Position numbers and translations under genes: made by a program. Positions 49,493 to 57,971 of a stretch of 64,000 bases of DNA are shown here, one piece after another. Position 1 is the first letter of the stretch. Each line of letters begins with the position of its first letter. The notes below the pieces were generated by a model. The model had not been told where the DNA came from. It was given only the letters and a program-made list of their open reading frames with translations, and did no database searches. The stretch covers positions 4,021-68,020 of the forward strand of contig CAKOIF010000007.1 in the NCBI GenBank assembly GCA_934086485.1, written 5' to 3'. This stretch comes from an uncultured Bacilli bacterium (GTDB taxonomy: Bacteria > Bacillota_I > Bacilli_A > RF39 > UBA660).

Positions 49493-50191
49493 TTACAAAG
49501 TCTTTTTATTTTTGATAAATTCTTTCAAAATTTTAATAAGGGCTCGTTTTTCAATTCTTGATACATAACTTCTTGATATTTTCATTTCTTTAGCAATACC
49601 TTTTTGAGTCATTTCCTTTTGATTATTAAGTCCATATCTTTTAACAATGATTTCTTTTTCTCTAGGTGTAAGCATTTGTAAGTATTTTTTAAGTTCATTA
49701 ATGTTATCTTTTTTAGTAAGATAATCAATTAAATCCAAATCTTTTTGAATTAATACATCAATTAAATTTACATCATTTCCTTCTTTATCATAACCAATAG
49801 AATCCTCAAGATAAACATCATTATTACTTTTTTTATTTGCTCTAAAATGCATTAAAATTTCGTTTTGTATACACCTTGCGGCATAAGTAGTAATCTTAGT
49901 TTTTTTATTATCTTTATAAGTATCTATTCCTTTGATTAGGCCAATTGTTCCAATAGATATTAAATCATCAGTCATATCATTATTATTATTTGTATATTTT
50001 TTTACAATGTGAGCCACAAGTCTTAAATTATGCTCTATAAGTTTATTACGTGCATCAGTGTTACCATCGAGCATTAACTTAACATATTTATCTTCTTCAT
50101 CTGGGGTAAGCGGTTCTAAAAAAACATTATTTGAATAACTTCCTGTAAAAAATAGTAGTCCTTTTACAAGATTAATTAAATTTAAAAACAT
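49493..50191 (-). CDS. sigK: Sporulation RNA polymerase sigma-K factor
   Basis: 232 residues. The hydrophobic pro-sequence-like start (NLINLVKGLLFFTGSY) precedes NVFLEPLTPDEEDKYVKLML, LIEHNLRLVAHIVKKY, DLISIGTIGLIKGI, TYAARCIQNEILMHFRA and ISRSYVSRIEKRALIKIL, the sigma-E/K core with region 2 and region 4. The N-terminal layout and LEPLTPDEE match sigma-K better than sigma-E. The gene is continuous, not split by a skin-type element as in Bacillus subtilis. It is the likely reader of the cotE promoter 2 kb away. Confidence 0.9.
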   Translation of the reverse strand: MFLNLINLVKGLLFFTGSYSNNVFLEPLTPDEEDKYVKLMLDGNTDARNKLIEHNLRLVAHIVKKYTNNNNDMTDDLISIGTIGLIKGIDTYKDNKKTKITTYAARCIQNEILMHFRANKKSNNDVYLEDSIGYDKEGNDVNLIDVLIQKDLDLIDYLTKKDNINELKKYLQMLTPREKEIIVKRYGLNNQKEMTQKGIAKEMKISRSYVSRIEKRALIKILKEFIKNKKTL

Positions 50192-50233
50192 ATTTCACTT
50201 CCTACTTAAATATATTTATGATAAACTATAGAT

Positions 50234-50542
50234 ATGAAAAAAAGATTTACAATGATTGATGAAAATTTTATTTGTGAAAACTGTGGTAAGGTAGTAGAAA
50301 AACTAGGATATAGTGCAAGAGATCACTGTCCATATTGCCTATATAGTAAACATGTAGATATTTTTCCAGGTGATAGAGAAAATACTTGTAAAGGACTTTT
50401 AAAACCTATTGGGATTGAAAAGTTTAAGGATACTTATAAAATAATTTATAAATGTCAAACTTGCAATCAGTTACATAAAAATATTGTAGCAATAGATGAT
50501 GATTTTGATAAAATAATTGAACTTTCTAAAAATATTTTATAG
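50234..50542 (+). CDS. RNHCP-domain protein
   Basis: 102 residues with two CxxC pairs (FICENCGKVV, YKCQTCNQ) and the family signature ARDHCPYCLYSKHVDIFPGD, then GLLKPIGI. RNHCP proteins are small zinc-binding proteins of unknown role. The ATG is preceded by TATGAT and no ribosome site, so the mRNA may be leaderless. It is divergent from sigK with 42 bases between them. Confidence 0.85.
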   Translation: MKKRFTMIDENFICENCGKVVEKLGYSARDHCPYCLYSKHVDIFPGDRENTCKGLLKPIGIEKFKDTYKIIYKCQTCNQLHKNIVAIDDDFDKIIELSKNIL

Positions 50543-50585
50543 TATTTTTATTATCTTTATGATATATTTTTAATAGGAGGATTAG

Positions 50586-51188
50586 ATGAATAGAGTAGAG
50601 ATTAAAAATTTTGCAAAGGAAAAACTTTCTGGTAATTTAGGTAGTATTTGGAAAATACTTATAATTGCTTTAGGAATATCTTTAGCATCTACATGTGTAC
50701 TTAGTATTTTATTTAATAAAATGGATGCTGACTTTTTAGATTCTTTATTAGGAATTTTAATGATGCCACTTGGAATTGGTACTACAGCATTTTTTATAAG
50801 TTTAATTGAAAACACTAATTTTGAAGCAAAAGATTTATTCAAATATTATCATGACTTTGTTAAAGTTATAGGCGTAACTGTTTTAATGAGTTTGATTGTA
50901 ATGCTTGGTTATATTTGTTTCATTATTCCTGGAATAATACTTACATTATCTTATAGTTTGGTACCAATAATTTTAATTAAGAAACCTGAACTTGGTATTG
51001 TTGAAACACTTAAATATTCAAGAGAAAAAATGCAAGGACATAAATTAGATACTTTTGTATTAGGACTTTCATTTATTGGTTGGGCGATACTTGGAACACT
51101 TACTTTTGGTATTTTATATATTTGGTTATATCCATATATGCAACTTACATTTACTAAATTTTATTTAAACATTTTAGGGGAAAATTAA
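50586..51188 (+). CDS. DUF975-family membrane protein
   Basis: 200 residues with several membrane helices. The N-terminal NRVEIKNFAKEKLSGNLGSI and the central GYICFIIPGIILTLSYSLVP with LGIVETLKYSREKMQGHKLD are typical of DUF975. TAGGAGG precedes the ATG. The function of the family is unknown. It sits directly upstream of the bacteriocin-like region but has ordinary composition, and nothing ties it to that system. Confidence 0.8.
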   Translation: MNRVEIKNFAKEKLSGNLGSIWKILIIALGISLASTCVLSILFNKMDADFLDSLLGILMMPLGIGTTAFFISLIENTNFEAKDLFKYYHDFVKVIGVTVLMSLIVMLGYICFIIPGIILTLSYSLVPIILIKKPELGIVETLKYSREKMQGHKLDTFVLGLSFIGWAILGTLTFGILYIWLYPYMQLTFTKFYLNILGEN

Positions 51189-51190
51189 AA

Positions 51191-51252
51191 ATTCTCCGAA
51201 AAAGAGATAAGTTCTCTTTTTTTTATGTAGAATTCTCCGATGAAATATGATA
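51191..51252 (+). promoter_or_regulatory. Periodic TTCTC boxes at the XRE regulator promoter
   Basis: TTCTCC at 51192, TTCTC at 51212 and TTCTCC at 51233, spaced 20 and 21 bp (two helix turns). The last lies just upstream of a -10-like TATGAT (51247-51252). The same boxes with the same period recur at 53911-53980. Confidence 0.55.
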
Positions 51253-51275
51253 TAAGTAAATTAGAAAGGCAGTAT

Positions 51276-51947
51276 ATGAAGAATAACGAACTAGGTGAAA
51301 ATATTTATTTTTTGCGAAAAAGGAAAAAATTAACTCAAGAAGATTTTGCTAAAAAAATGAAGATATCAAATAAAACAATCAGTAAATGGGAAACAGGTTA
51401 TTCAATTCCAAAATTTGATGATTTATTAAAAATATGTAAATATTTTAATGTACCAATTAATGTATTAATTAATAAAGAATTACTTGATAATTATAAAATT
51501 AAAAGTAAGTTTACAAGATATTTATCTTTTGATTATATTAAATATTTTCTTTTTATATTAATAATCATCTTTGTTTTGCTTTTTTATAAGTTTTATTTTA
51601 AACCAACAGTAAGAGATTTTCCTACATTTGATGAAAACTTATCAATTGAAGGTTATTACTTTGATAATCACAAACAAGGATATACAGTAATAAGAGGTGC
51701 ATCCTATATTAATAAACCAATGGAGTGTAATAAGATTTCTCTTAAGATTATAAAAGAAAATGATTTATACTCATATTATAATGTGTTTTATGATGGCTAT
51801 ACTTACGAAGAAAAAGTAAATATAAATGAATTTTTAAATAGTATTAATAATGTTGGTGTAGGAATACTTGTTACAAAAAGATTAGATTATACACTTACTT
51901 GTGATGATAAAGTTATAAAAGGTAAAGTGTATTTAGAAACGGATTAA
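51276..51947 (+). CDS. Membrane-anchored XRE-family regulator
   Basis: 223 residues from the ATG at 51276, which has GAAAGG upstream. The upstream in-frame ATG at 51240 overlaps a TTCTCC box and is rejected. N-terminal Cro/XRE helix-turn-helix (NIYFLRKRKKLTQEDFAKKM, SNKTISKWETGYSIPKFDDL), then one membrane helix (YFLFILIIIFVLLFYKFYF) and an outside domain of about 110 residues. The layout suggests a one-component sensor that reads an extracellular signal. It opens the bacteriocin-like operon; a similar protein closes it at 57342. Confidence 0.8.
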   Translation: MKNNELGENIYFLRKRKKLTQEDFAKKMKISNKTISKWETGYSIPKFDDLLKICKYFNVPINVLINKELLDNYKIKSKFTRYLSFDYIKYFLFILIIIFVLLFYKFYFKPTVRDFPTFDENLSIEGYYFDNHKQGYTVIRGASYINKPMECNKISLKIIKENDLYSYYNVFYDGYTYEEKVNINEFLNSINNVGVGILVTKRLDYTLTCDDKVIKGKVYLETD

Positions 51948-51966
51948 TAAGAAAGAGGTAGTGTTT

Positions 51967-52677
51967 ATGAAAAAAAGTTTTTTGATTTTAATTTTATTAC
52001 TTGTTTTTAGTAATGTTTATGGAGTTCAAAACGAAGATGTTTTAGTTTCCTCGACAAGTAGATATTTTAAAACAATTACAAGGGAATATGATTTGCAGAA
52101 TATGAATAATAATCATTCACAAACTTTTGAAATTACTGAAGAAGAATTTGAAAATTTTAATATTGGTTTAAATGATGTTGTCAATACAACATATAAAAAA
52201 TTAACAACAAATATTTATGCATCAGGAAATTTATATAAATATGAGGTTGTTTTACAATGGAAAAATATTCCTAAAGTACGTAGTTACGATATAATAGGAA
52301 TTGCATATAATTCAAATGTTATTTATAATAGTGATATGGATTTTAAACAGAGTGTTACCGGTACTAGTTCATCTTATGTTTTACGAGATTATACCAAGTG
52401 TAAATCCTCAGATGGTTATACTGCTGTTTTTCAATTTCCAACGGAAAATATTGTTGGTATTACTCAAATTTTTTCTTTCAAAGTAAGAAAAAATGCTAGT
52501 ACAGTTTACTTACAAACAGCAGTTGGTGATTATTCACACGCTACATCAAACATTTCATTGAATAATGCCATTAAACATTCAATTTCAACACAACGTGGTA
52601 TAGAATTAAATGATTCAATAAAAAATTATTATGATAGTATTGTTTTTTCACAAGCAACTTGGAATGGTACTTGGTAA
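51967..52677 (+). CDS. Secreted protein of unknown function in the bacteriocin-like operon
   Basis: 236 residues with a clear signal peptide (KKSFLILILLLVFSNVYGVQ) and a mature beta-rich domain: ETFxITEEEFENFNIGLNDV-like start, VVLQWKNIPKVRSYDIIGI, FQFPTENIVGITQIFSFKVR. No family was recognised. The ATG at 51967 follows GAGGTAG; the GTG two codons earlier is too close to that site. It lies directly before a permease gene that uses the same GAGGTAGTGT start context. Candidate secreted product or immunity/processing partner. Confidence 0.65.
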   Translation: MKKSFLILILLLVFSNVYGVQNEDVLVSSTSRYFKTITREYDLQNMNNNHSQTFEITEEEFENFNIGLNDVVNTTYKKLTTNIYASGNLYKYEVVLQWKNIPKVRSYDIIGIAYNSNVIYNSDMDFKQSVTGTSSSYVLRDYTKCKSSDGYTAVFQFPTENIVGITQIFSFKVRKNASTVYLQTAVGDYSHATSNISLNNAIKHSISTQRGIELNDSIKNYYDSIVFSQATWNGTW

Positions 52678-52699
52678 ATAATGTTTTGAGGTAGTGTTT

Positions 52700-53905
52700 A
52701 TGAAAGAATACATAATAACAAAAAATGTAAGAAATAAAAAAAATATATTTTTGATAATATTATTTTTAATATGTTTCATATTGGTGAATTTTACAATAAT
52801 ATATTATCAGAATCATATTTATAAATTGAATAAATCTATTAATGATAGTATCGAAGGTAGAACAATTATGATAAATCCTAAAACAAGTATTATTCAAAAT
52901 ATGACTGATGAGGAATTTAATAATTATAAATATGATTATGATAAAATTAATAGTGTGAATTATGTAATAGCATCTTTCCCTTCGCGTATTTCGGGTGGAG
53001 GCTATGATACTAGTTTAAAGGATGATTATTATGATGGACGTATTGGTTTAAAATATGGAAGTGATAAAATACTTACAATGGATGTCATAGGCAGAAAAAT
53101 GAGTGAGGAAGAAAGAAATGTTATGATTTGTCCGACTAAATTTTTTCCTATGAGTTATTCAGAAGAAGAACTTGAAGATGCTAAATTTATTGATGGCAGA
53201 ACGTTAATTGGTAAAAAAATTGATGTTATGTATAACTTATATGAAAAGAATGAAAAAGGCAAAAATGTTGTTGTTGGACAAAGGAAAATACCATTTGAAA
53301 TAATTGGTGTTTATGATAATGAACTTGCCTATGAAGGTTATAATACTTGTTTTGCTGGTGGAAAACAGTTATATGAAATGTATGATGATTATCTAGGGAA
53401 ATTAAATTCTTATCAATTATATTCTTTAGATGTTATTGTGGATAATGTTAAAAATGTAAATAGTGTAAAAAGTGAGTTAAGTAAATTAGGATATAAAACA
53501 ATGCCTAAAGTATTTATAGATTATGATGAATTACTTCAGATAGAAATGATATGTATAGGAATAATTGTAATTACAAGTATTTTAACTTTAGGAATAAGTG
53601 CATTATATATTAAAAAATATGTAATATATAGTAGCTATGATATAGCATTATTATATGCTTTAGGATATTCAAAAAAGAAAATAGAAAAAATATATTTTTA
53701 CAATGTACTATATGTAATAGGTATAGGCTTTGTAATAAGTAATTTTATTTCTATAATTGTAAGTTTATTTATAAATACTAAAAGTATAATATATTGCCTT
53801 TTAGGAACAACAATTATAGGTATAGCAATTATATTATTAAATTATTTATTTATTAAAAAATTATTAAAAAGAAAATCAATATATTTTATGAAGGAGAGTA
53901 ATTAG
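52700..53905 (+). CDS. FtsX/MacB-like permease, copy 1
   Basis: 401 residues. One N-terminal helix (IFLIILFLICFILVNFTIIY), an extracytoplasmic domain of about 230 residues, and three C-terminal helices (ICIGIIVITSILTLGISALY; IGFVISNFISIIVSLFI; LLGTTIIGIAIILLNYLFI). This is the half-size FtsX/MacB permease layout seen in bacteriocin-associated exporters. The last roughly 450 bp appear identical to the second copy at 54503, whereas the outside domain differs (for example SFPSRISGGGYD versus SFPAKIQSGYD). The ATG at 52700 follows GAGGTAG. It works with the ATPase at 55710. Confidence 0.75.
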   Translation: MKEYIITKNVRNKKNIFLIILFLICFILVNFTIIYYQNHIYKLNKSINDSIEGRTIMINPKTSIIQNMTDEEFNNYKYDYDKINSVNYVIASFPSRISGGGYDTSLKDDYYDGRIGLKYGSDKILTMDVIGRKMSEEERNVMICPTKFFPMSYSEEELEDAKFIDGRTLIGKKIDVMYNLYEKNEKGKNVVVGQRKIPFEIIGVYDNELAYEGYNTCFAGGKQLYEMYDDYLGKLNSYQLYSLDVIVDNVKNVNSVKSELSKLGYKTMPKVFIDYDELLQIEMICIGIIVITSILTLGISALYIKKYVIYSSYDIALLYALGYSKKKIEKIYFYNVLYVIGIGFVISNFISIIVSLFINTKSIIYCLLGTTIIGIAIILLNYLFIKKLLKRKSIYFMKESN

Positions 53906-53910
53906 TAAAA

Positions 53911-53997
53911 ATTCTCTAAAAAGCGGGCAAAGTTCTCCGAAAAAAGATAAAGTTCTCTGAAAAATCTATAGAATTCTCTTTTAAAATATTGTAATAT
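53911..53997 (+). promoter_or_regulatory. Four periodic TTCTC boxes and promoter of the small secreted protein
   Basis: TTCTC at 53912, 53933, 53953 and 53974 (spacing 21, 20, 21 bp), then TAATAT (53992-53997) as a possible -10. The box nearest the promoter takes the place of a -35, as in activator-dependent promoters. Same boxes as at 51191. Confidence 0.55.
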
Positions 53998-54001
53998 CAA
54001 A

Positions 54002-54022
54002 CTGTAAAAGGAAGTTTTACAG
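54002..54022 (+). promoter_or_regulatory. Hairpin just before the ribosome site
   Basis: CTGTAAAA, GGAAG, TTTTACAG: a perfect 8-bp stem ending directly before AAAGGAGG of the 54037 gene. It could stabilise the mRNA 5' end or control translation. Confidence 0.55.
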
Positions 54023-54036
54023 AAAGGAGGTAAGTT

Positions 54037-54429
54037 TTGAAAAAAGTAGTATCTATTTTAACAATCATAATGTTAGTGGCTTGTAGTATGCTGGGAGTTG
54101 TTAGCGCAAAATCTCAAGATGGATCAATCGGTTATCACGAAAATGTGTATTTTGTAAAATACTCTACTGAAGGAAAATTCCATACTTCAATTGTAGCATC
54201 AAATGTAATTAATGGTACAATAAAGGTTGAAAACACAATACAAAGAAAAAATTTGTTTGGTAATTGGGTTAATAAGGATAATGATTTTTTCTATATGAGT
54301 TATGCAAATCAAACATCAGAGATAAACTATGATTTGGAAACTACTGCTGATACAAGAACAATATGGTTAAATGAAACACAAAACAGTTTTTTACAAGGAA
54401 GATTTTATATCAACAATGGTAATGTTTAA
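54037..54429 (+). CDS. Small secreted protein, candidate bacteriocin precursor
   Basis: 130 residues with a signal peptide (VVSILTIIMLVACSMLGVVS, then AKS) and a mature part of about 105 residues rich in aromatic and polar residues (YHENVYFVKYSTEGKFHTSI, NLFGNWVNKDNDFFYMSY, FLQGRFYINNGNV). No double-glycine leader. Size, Sec signal and an adjacent DUF1430/MacB-like permease plus ATPase recall lactococcin 972-type loci, but no sequence homology is claimed. Start TTG with a very strong AAAGGAGG. It has its own boxed promoter and its own terminator, as expected for a highly expressed structural gene. Confidence 0.6.
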   Translation: MKKVVSILTIIMLVACSMLGVVSAKSQDGSIGYHENVYFVKYSTEGKFHTSIVASNVINGTIKVENTIQRKNLFGNWVNKDNDFFYMSYANQTSEINYDLETTADTRTIWLNETQNSFLQGRFYINNGNV

Positions 54430-54438
54430 TGTTTAAAA

Positions 54439-54480
54439 TAGCAAAGTGTAATTTTATAATATTACACTTTGCTACAATTT
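54439..54480 (+). terminator. Strong hairpin between structural gene and transporter genes
   Basis: A perfect 14-bp stem, TAGCAAAGTGTAAT with ATTACACTTTGCTA, then ACAATTTTT. It probably limits read-through so the small secreted protein is made in excess over the transporter. Confidence 0.75.
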
Positions 54481-54502
54481 TTATAGAAATGAGGTAGTGT
54501 AT

Positions 54503-55708
54503 ATGAAAGAATATATAATAACAAAAAACGTAAGAAATAAAAGAAATATATTTTTGATAATATTATTTTTAATATGTTTCATATTAGTGAATTTTACAAT
54601 AATATATTATCAAAATCATATTTATAAATTGAATAAATCTATTAATGATAGTATCGATGGTAGAACTATTATGATTAGCCCAAATATGAATGATATAAAT
54701 ACCGAAGAAGATGCAATAAATTATAAATATGATTATGATAAAATTAATAGCATTAATTATGTAATAGCGTCTTTCCCAGCAAAAATTCAAAGTGGTTATG
54801 ATACTAGTTTGAAAGATGATTATTATGATGGTCATATTGGTTTAAGATATGGAAGTGATAAAATACTTACAATAGATGTCATAGGCAGAAAAATGAGTGA
54901 GGAAGAAAGAAATGTTATGATTTGTCCGATTAAATTTTTTCCTATGAGTTATTCAGAAGAAGATCTTGAAGATGCTAAATTTATTAATGGTAAAACTTTA
55001 ATAGGTAAAAAAATTGATGTTATGTATGATTTATATGAAAAAAATGAAAAAGGTAAGAATGTTGTTGTTGGGCAAAGAAAAATACCATTTGAAATAATTG
55101 GTGTTTATGATAATGAACTTGCCTATGAAGGTTATAATACTTGCTTTGCTGGTGGTAAGCAGTTATACGAAATGTATAATGATTATCTTGGTAGAATTAA
55201 TCCACCTTATACTCTTTCAATTTCTTCTGTAGATGTTATTGTAGATAATGTTAAAAATGTAAATAGTGTAAAAAGTGAGTTAAGTAAATTAGGATATAAA
55301 ACAATGCCTAAAGTATTTATAGATTATGATGAATTACTTCAGATAGAAATGATATGTATAGGAATAATTGTAATTACAAGTATTTTAACTTTAGGAATAA
55401 GTGCATTATATATTAAAAAATATGTAATATATAGTAGCTATGATATAGCATTATTATATGCTTTAGGATATTCAAAAAAGAAAATAGAAAAAATATATTT
55501 TTACAATGTACTATATGTAATAGGTATAGGCTTTGTAATAAGTAATTTTATTTCTATAATTGTAAGTTTATTTATAAATACTAAAAGTATAATATATTGC
55601 CTTTTAGGAACAACAATTATAGGTATAGCAATTATATTATTAAATTATTTATTTATTAAAAAATTATTAAAAAGAAAATCAATATATTTTATGAAGGAGA
55701 GTAATTAA
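54503..55708 (+). CDS. FtsX/MacB-like permease, copy 2
   Basis: 401 residues, paralogue of the 52700 protein with the same helices. It differs mainly in the extracytoplasmic domain (DGRTIMISPNMNDINTEE, GRINPPYTLSISSVDVIVDN). From about 55258 to the stop, the DNA appears identical to 53455-53905, pointing to recent duplication or gene conversion. The stop is 1 base before the ATPase gene. Two permeases differing outside but not in the membrane part suggest two ligands or two secreted products handled by one ATPase. Confidence 0.75.
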   Translation: MKEYIITKNVRNKRNIFLIILFLICFILVNFTIIYYQNHIYKLNKSINDSIDGRTIMISPNMNDINTEEDAINYKYDYDKINSINYVIASFPAKIQSGYDTSLKDDYYDGHIGLRYGSDKILTIDVIGRKMSEEERNVMICPIKFFPMSYSEEDLEDAKFINGKTLIGKKIDVMYDLYEKNEKGKNVVVGQRKIPFEIIGVYDNELAYEGYNTCFAGGKQLYEMYNDYLGRINPPYTLSISSVDVIVDNVKNVNSVKSELSKLGYKTMPKVFIDYDELLQIEMICIGIIVITSILTLGISALYIKKYVIYSSYDIALLYALGYSKKKIEKIYFYNVLYVIGIGFVISNFISIIVSLFINTKSIIYCLLGTTIIGIAIILLNYLFIKKLLKRKSIYFMKESN

Positions 55709-55709
55709 G

Positions 55710-56387
55710 ATGGTTTTAGAAATTAAAGATTTAATAAAGGATTATTATCATAAAGAAAAGAAAATTGAGGTATTAAAAAGTTTATCATATGATTTTGAAA
55801 AAGGAAAATTCTATGGAATAATGGGACACTCTGGTTCAGGAAAGACAACATTATTTAATATTATTGGTACTATTGACAAAGAATATAATGGAAATATTTT
55901 AGTTAATTCAAAAAATATATCTAATTTAAATGATGAAGATATGGCAAGTTTAAGAAATTTAGAAATAGGTTTTGTATTTCAAGATTTCTTTCTTGATGAA
56001 GGATTAACTGCTTTAGAAAATGTAATGGTTCCAATGATTATTAATGAAAACATTCCTAAAAAAGAAAGAGAAGTAATTGCTAAAAAACTTCTTAAGGAAG
56101 TTGGTATGGAAGATAGAGAAAAACATTTTCCAAAGGAACTTTCAGGTGGTGAAAAACAAAGAGTAGCTATAGCAAGAGCATTATCAAATAATCCAAATAT
56201 TCTTTTATGTGATGAACCTACAGGCAATCTTGATGAAGAAACAGAAAATAAAATTTTTACTTTATTAAAAAATCTTAGTAAAAGTGGTAAATGTGTAATA
56301 GTGGTTTCACATAGTAATGAAGTAAAAAGTTATGCTGATGTAATGCTTTATTTAAAAGATGGTAAATTAAATGAAATTACTGATTAA
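55710..56387 (+). CDS. ABC transporter ATP-binding protein (MacB/LolD type)
   Basis: 225 residues. Walker A GIMGHSGSGKTTLFNII, Q-loop VFQDFFLDEGLTALENVM, signature LSGGEKQRVAIARAL, Walker B ILLCDEPTGNLDE and the H-loop VVSHSNEV. The GNLDE-type Walker B and short length place it with ATPases that drive FtsX/MacB permeases. It overlaps the next permease gene by 17 bases. It powers export of, or immunity to, the secreted product, by inference. Confidence 0.9.
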   Translation: MVLEIKDLIKDYYHKEKKIEVLKSLSYDFEKGKFYGIMGHSGSGKTTLFNIIGTIDKEYNGNILVNSKNISNLNDEDMASLRNLEIGFVFQDFFLDEGLTALENVMVPMIINENIPKKEREVIAKKLLKEVGMEDREKHFPKELSGGEKQRVAIARALSNNPNILLCDEPTGNLDEETENKIFTLLKNLSKSGKCVIVVSHSNEVKSYADVMLYLKDGKLNEITD

Positions 56388-57345
56388 AAGTTTTTATCAA
56401 AGAAAAACCACTAAAATATATTTATATATTTTGATTTTAATAATAATGATTATGAATTTAATTAATGTGATGGATTTAAACTTACAAAAAATATCTGAAA
56501 ATAATTATGCTAATACAACAATAGGTTATGTTAATCAAAATGTTTATCCTTATGATGACCTTGTTAATAGTAATTATTTTGCTAATATTAAAGAGGCTGT
56601 TTTTACTGATAGTATTGTTAGTGAAGATAAAGATAATGCATTTACTACGCCAGGAACATTAAATAAACTTGTAATTATGAAAAATGATACTCTAAAAAAT
56701 AATGAAATTATAATGGTATATATGGATGATTATTATGAAAATAATAAAGATATTTTGAAAAATAATAAAGTAATTCATATTGATAATAAAGAATATGTTA
56801 TAAAAAATATAAAATCTGATAGTAATATTTCATATGTTGAGTTATCAAATGATGAATATCAAAAATATGTAACTGACGAAAAAGTTTATTTCTTTAATTT
56901 TAAGAAAGATGTTAAAACTGTAAAAAATAAGTTTCTTAAAGTACACGATTTTACAAATGAAGATTCTAATAAAATCAAATATACAGGAATGTTAAAAAAA
57001 TATTTAAATGTAATAAAAATATTTAATATATTGTTTATGATTTTTGCACTTGTTTTCTATATAATTACAATAACAAATTTATTATATGATTTAAGAAAAA
57101 ATTATAAAATGGAATACTATTTAGGATTTTCTAAAAAGAAAATTAAATATTTTACATTCTTAAAACTTTTACATTTACTTTTAAGTTCATTTGTAATAGG
57201 TTTAGTTTTATCAATTATATTACTTTTTGTATTTAGTTTATTTAAAAGTGTTATGATATTCTTTGGTTATAATATTTTCCTAATATTGATACTTTATTTA
57301 ATTATTATGATAATATTTGTAATCTATGAAAGGATAAAAATATGA
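56371..57345 (+). CDS. FtsX-like permease, third subunit
   Basis: 324 residues. An N-terminal helix (TKIYLYILILIIMIMNLINV), an outside domain of about 190 residues and three C-terminal helices (LFMIFALVFYIITITNLLY; LLHLLLSSFVIGLVLSIILL; IFLILILYLIIMIIFVIYE) form the same layout as the two larger permeases but with different sequence. It overlaps the ATPase gene (17 bases) and the XRE gene (ATGA). Likely the second half of a heterodimeric transporter. Confidence 0.7.
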   Translation: MKLLIKSFYQRKTTKIYLYILILIIMIMNLINVMDLNLQKISENNYANTTIGYVNQNVYPYDDLVNSNYFANIKEAVFTDSIVSEDKDNAFTTPGTLNKLVIMKNDTLKNNEIIMVYMDDYYENNKDILKNNKVIHIDNKEYVIKNIKSDSNISYVELSNDEYQKYVTDEKVYFFNFKKDVKTVKNKFLKVHDFTNEDSNKIKYTGMLKKYLNVIKIFNILFMIFALVFYIITITNLLYDLRKNYKMEYYLGFSKKKIKYFTFLKLLHLLLSSFVIGLVLSIILLFVFSLFKSVMIFFGYNIFLILILYLIIMIIFVIYERIKI

Positions 57346-57971
57346 ATGATATTAAGTTTGGTAAGTATTTAAGAAAAACTCGAAAAAAATATAATTTTTC
57401 TAAAGAATATGTTGCTAATATATTAAAGGTTAAAGAAAGTTTAGTAAGTGATTGGGAAAGTGGAAGATTAACACTAAATGATGAATATATGGAAAAATTA
57501 TCTTTATTTTATGGGGTTAATTTATATAAAAAAAGAAGTAAAAATATTACTATGGAAGTAATTATAATGGTTATTATTTTTTTAGTTTTATCACTTTGTA
57601 TAAGATTTTATTATTTAAATAAATATGAAATGAAAGAATTTAAATTAGATAGTTATAATTATAAAGTAGAACCTACAGGAAAATATATATATGCTTATGA
57701 TAATAGTTATCTTTTTATAGATAATATAAAATATAATGGTGATGATGTGACAACGAAAGTAACTTTTTCAATTTTAGATAATGAAGGAAATTTAATCGAG
57801 GGTTATACAAAAACTAGTGAGACTGAAGTAGGTGTAAATGAACTATTAAAGAATATTAAAACAAGCATAAAAAGAAATTTTGGTAACAAAGAAAAAGATA
57901 AAATATATTATACATTATATTTTAATGGAAGAGTCATTAGAGATAATTTTGTTATATTACCTCTTAAATGA
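57342..57971 (+). CDS. Membrane-anchored XRE-like regulator, second
   Basis: 209 residues. XRE-like helix-turn-helix (KFGKYLRKTRKKYNFSKEYV, LKVKESLVSDWESGRLTLND), one helix (EVIIMVIIFLVLSLCIRFYY) and an outside domain of about 120 residues. It overlaps the preceding permease gene by ATGA, so it is made with the transporter. With the regulator at 51276 it frames the operon. Its 3' end overlaps the convergent helicase gene by 8 bases. Recognition of the TTCTC boxes by one of the two is a testable guess. Confidence 0.75.
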   Translation: MNDIKFGKYLRKTRKKYNFSKEYVANILKVKESLVSDWESGRLTLNDEYMEKLSLFYGVNLYKKRSKNITMEVIIMVIIFLVLSLCIRFYYLNKYEMKEFKLDSYNYKVEPTGKYIYAYDNSYLFIDNIKYNGDDVTTKVTFSILDNEGNLIEGYTKTSETEVGVNELLKNIKTSIKRNFGNKEKDKIYYTLYFNGRVIRDNFVILPLK

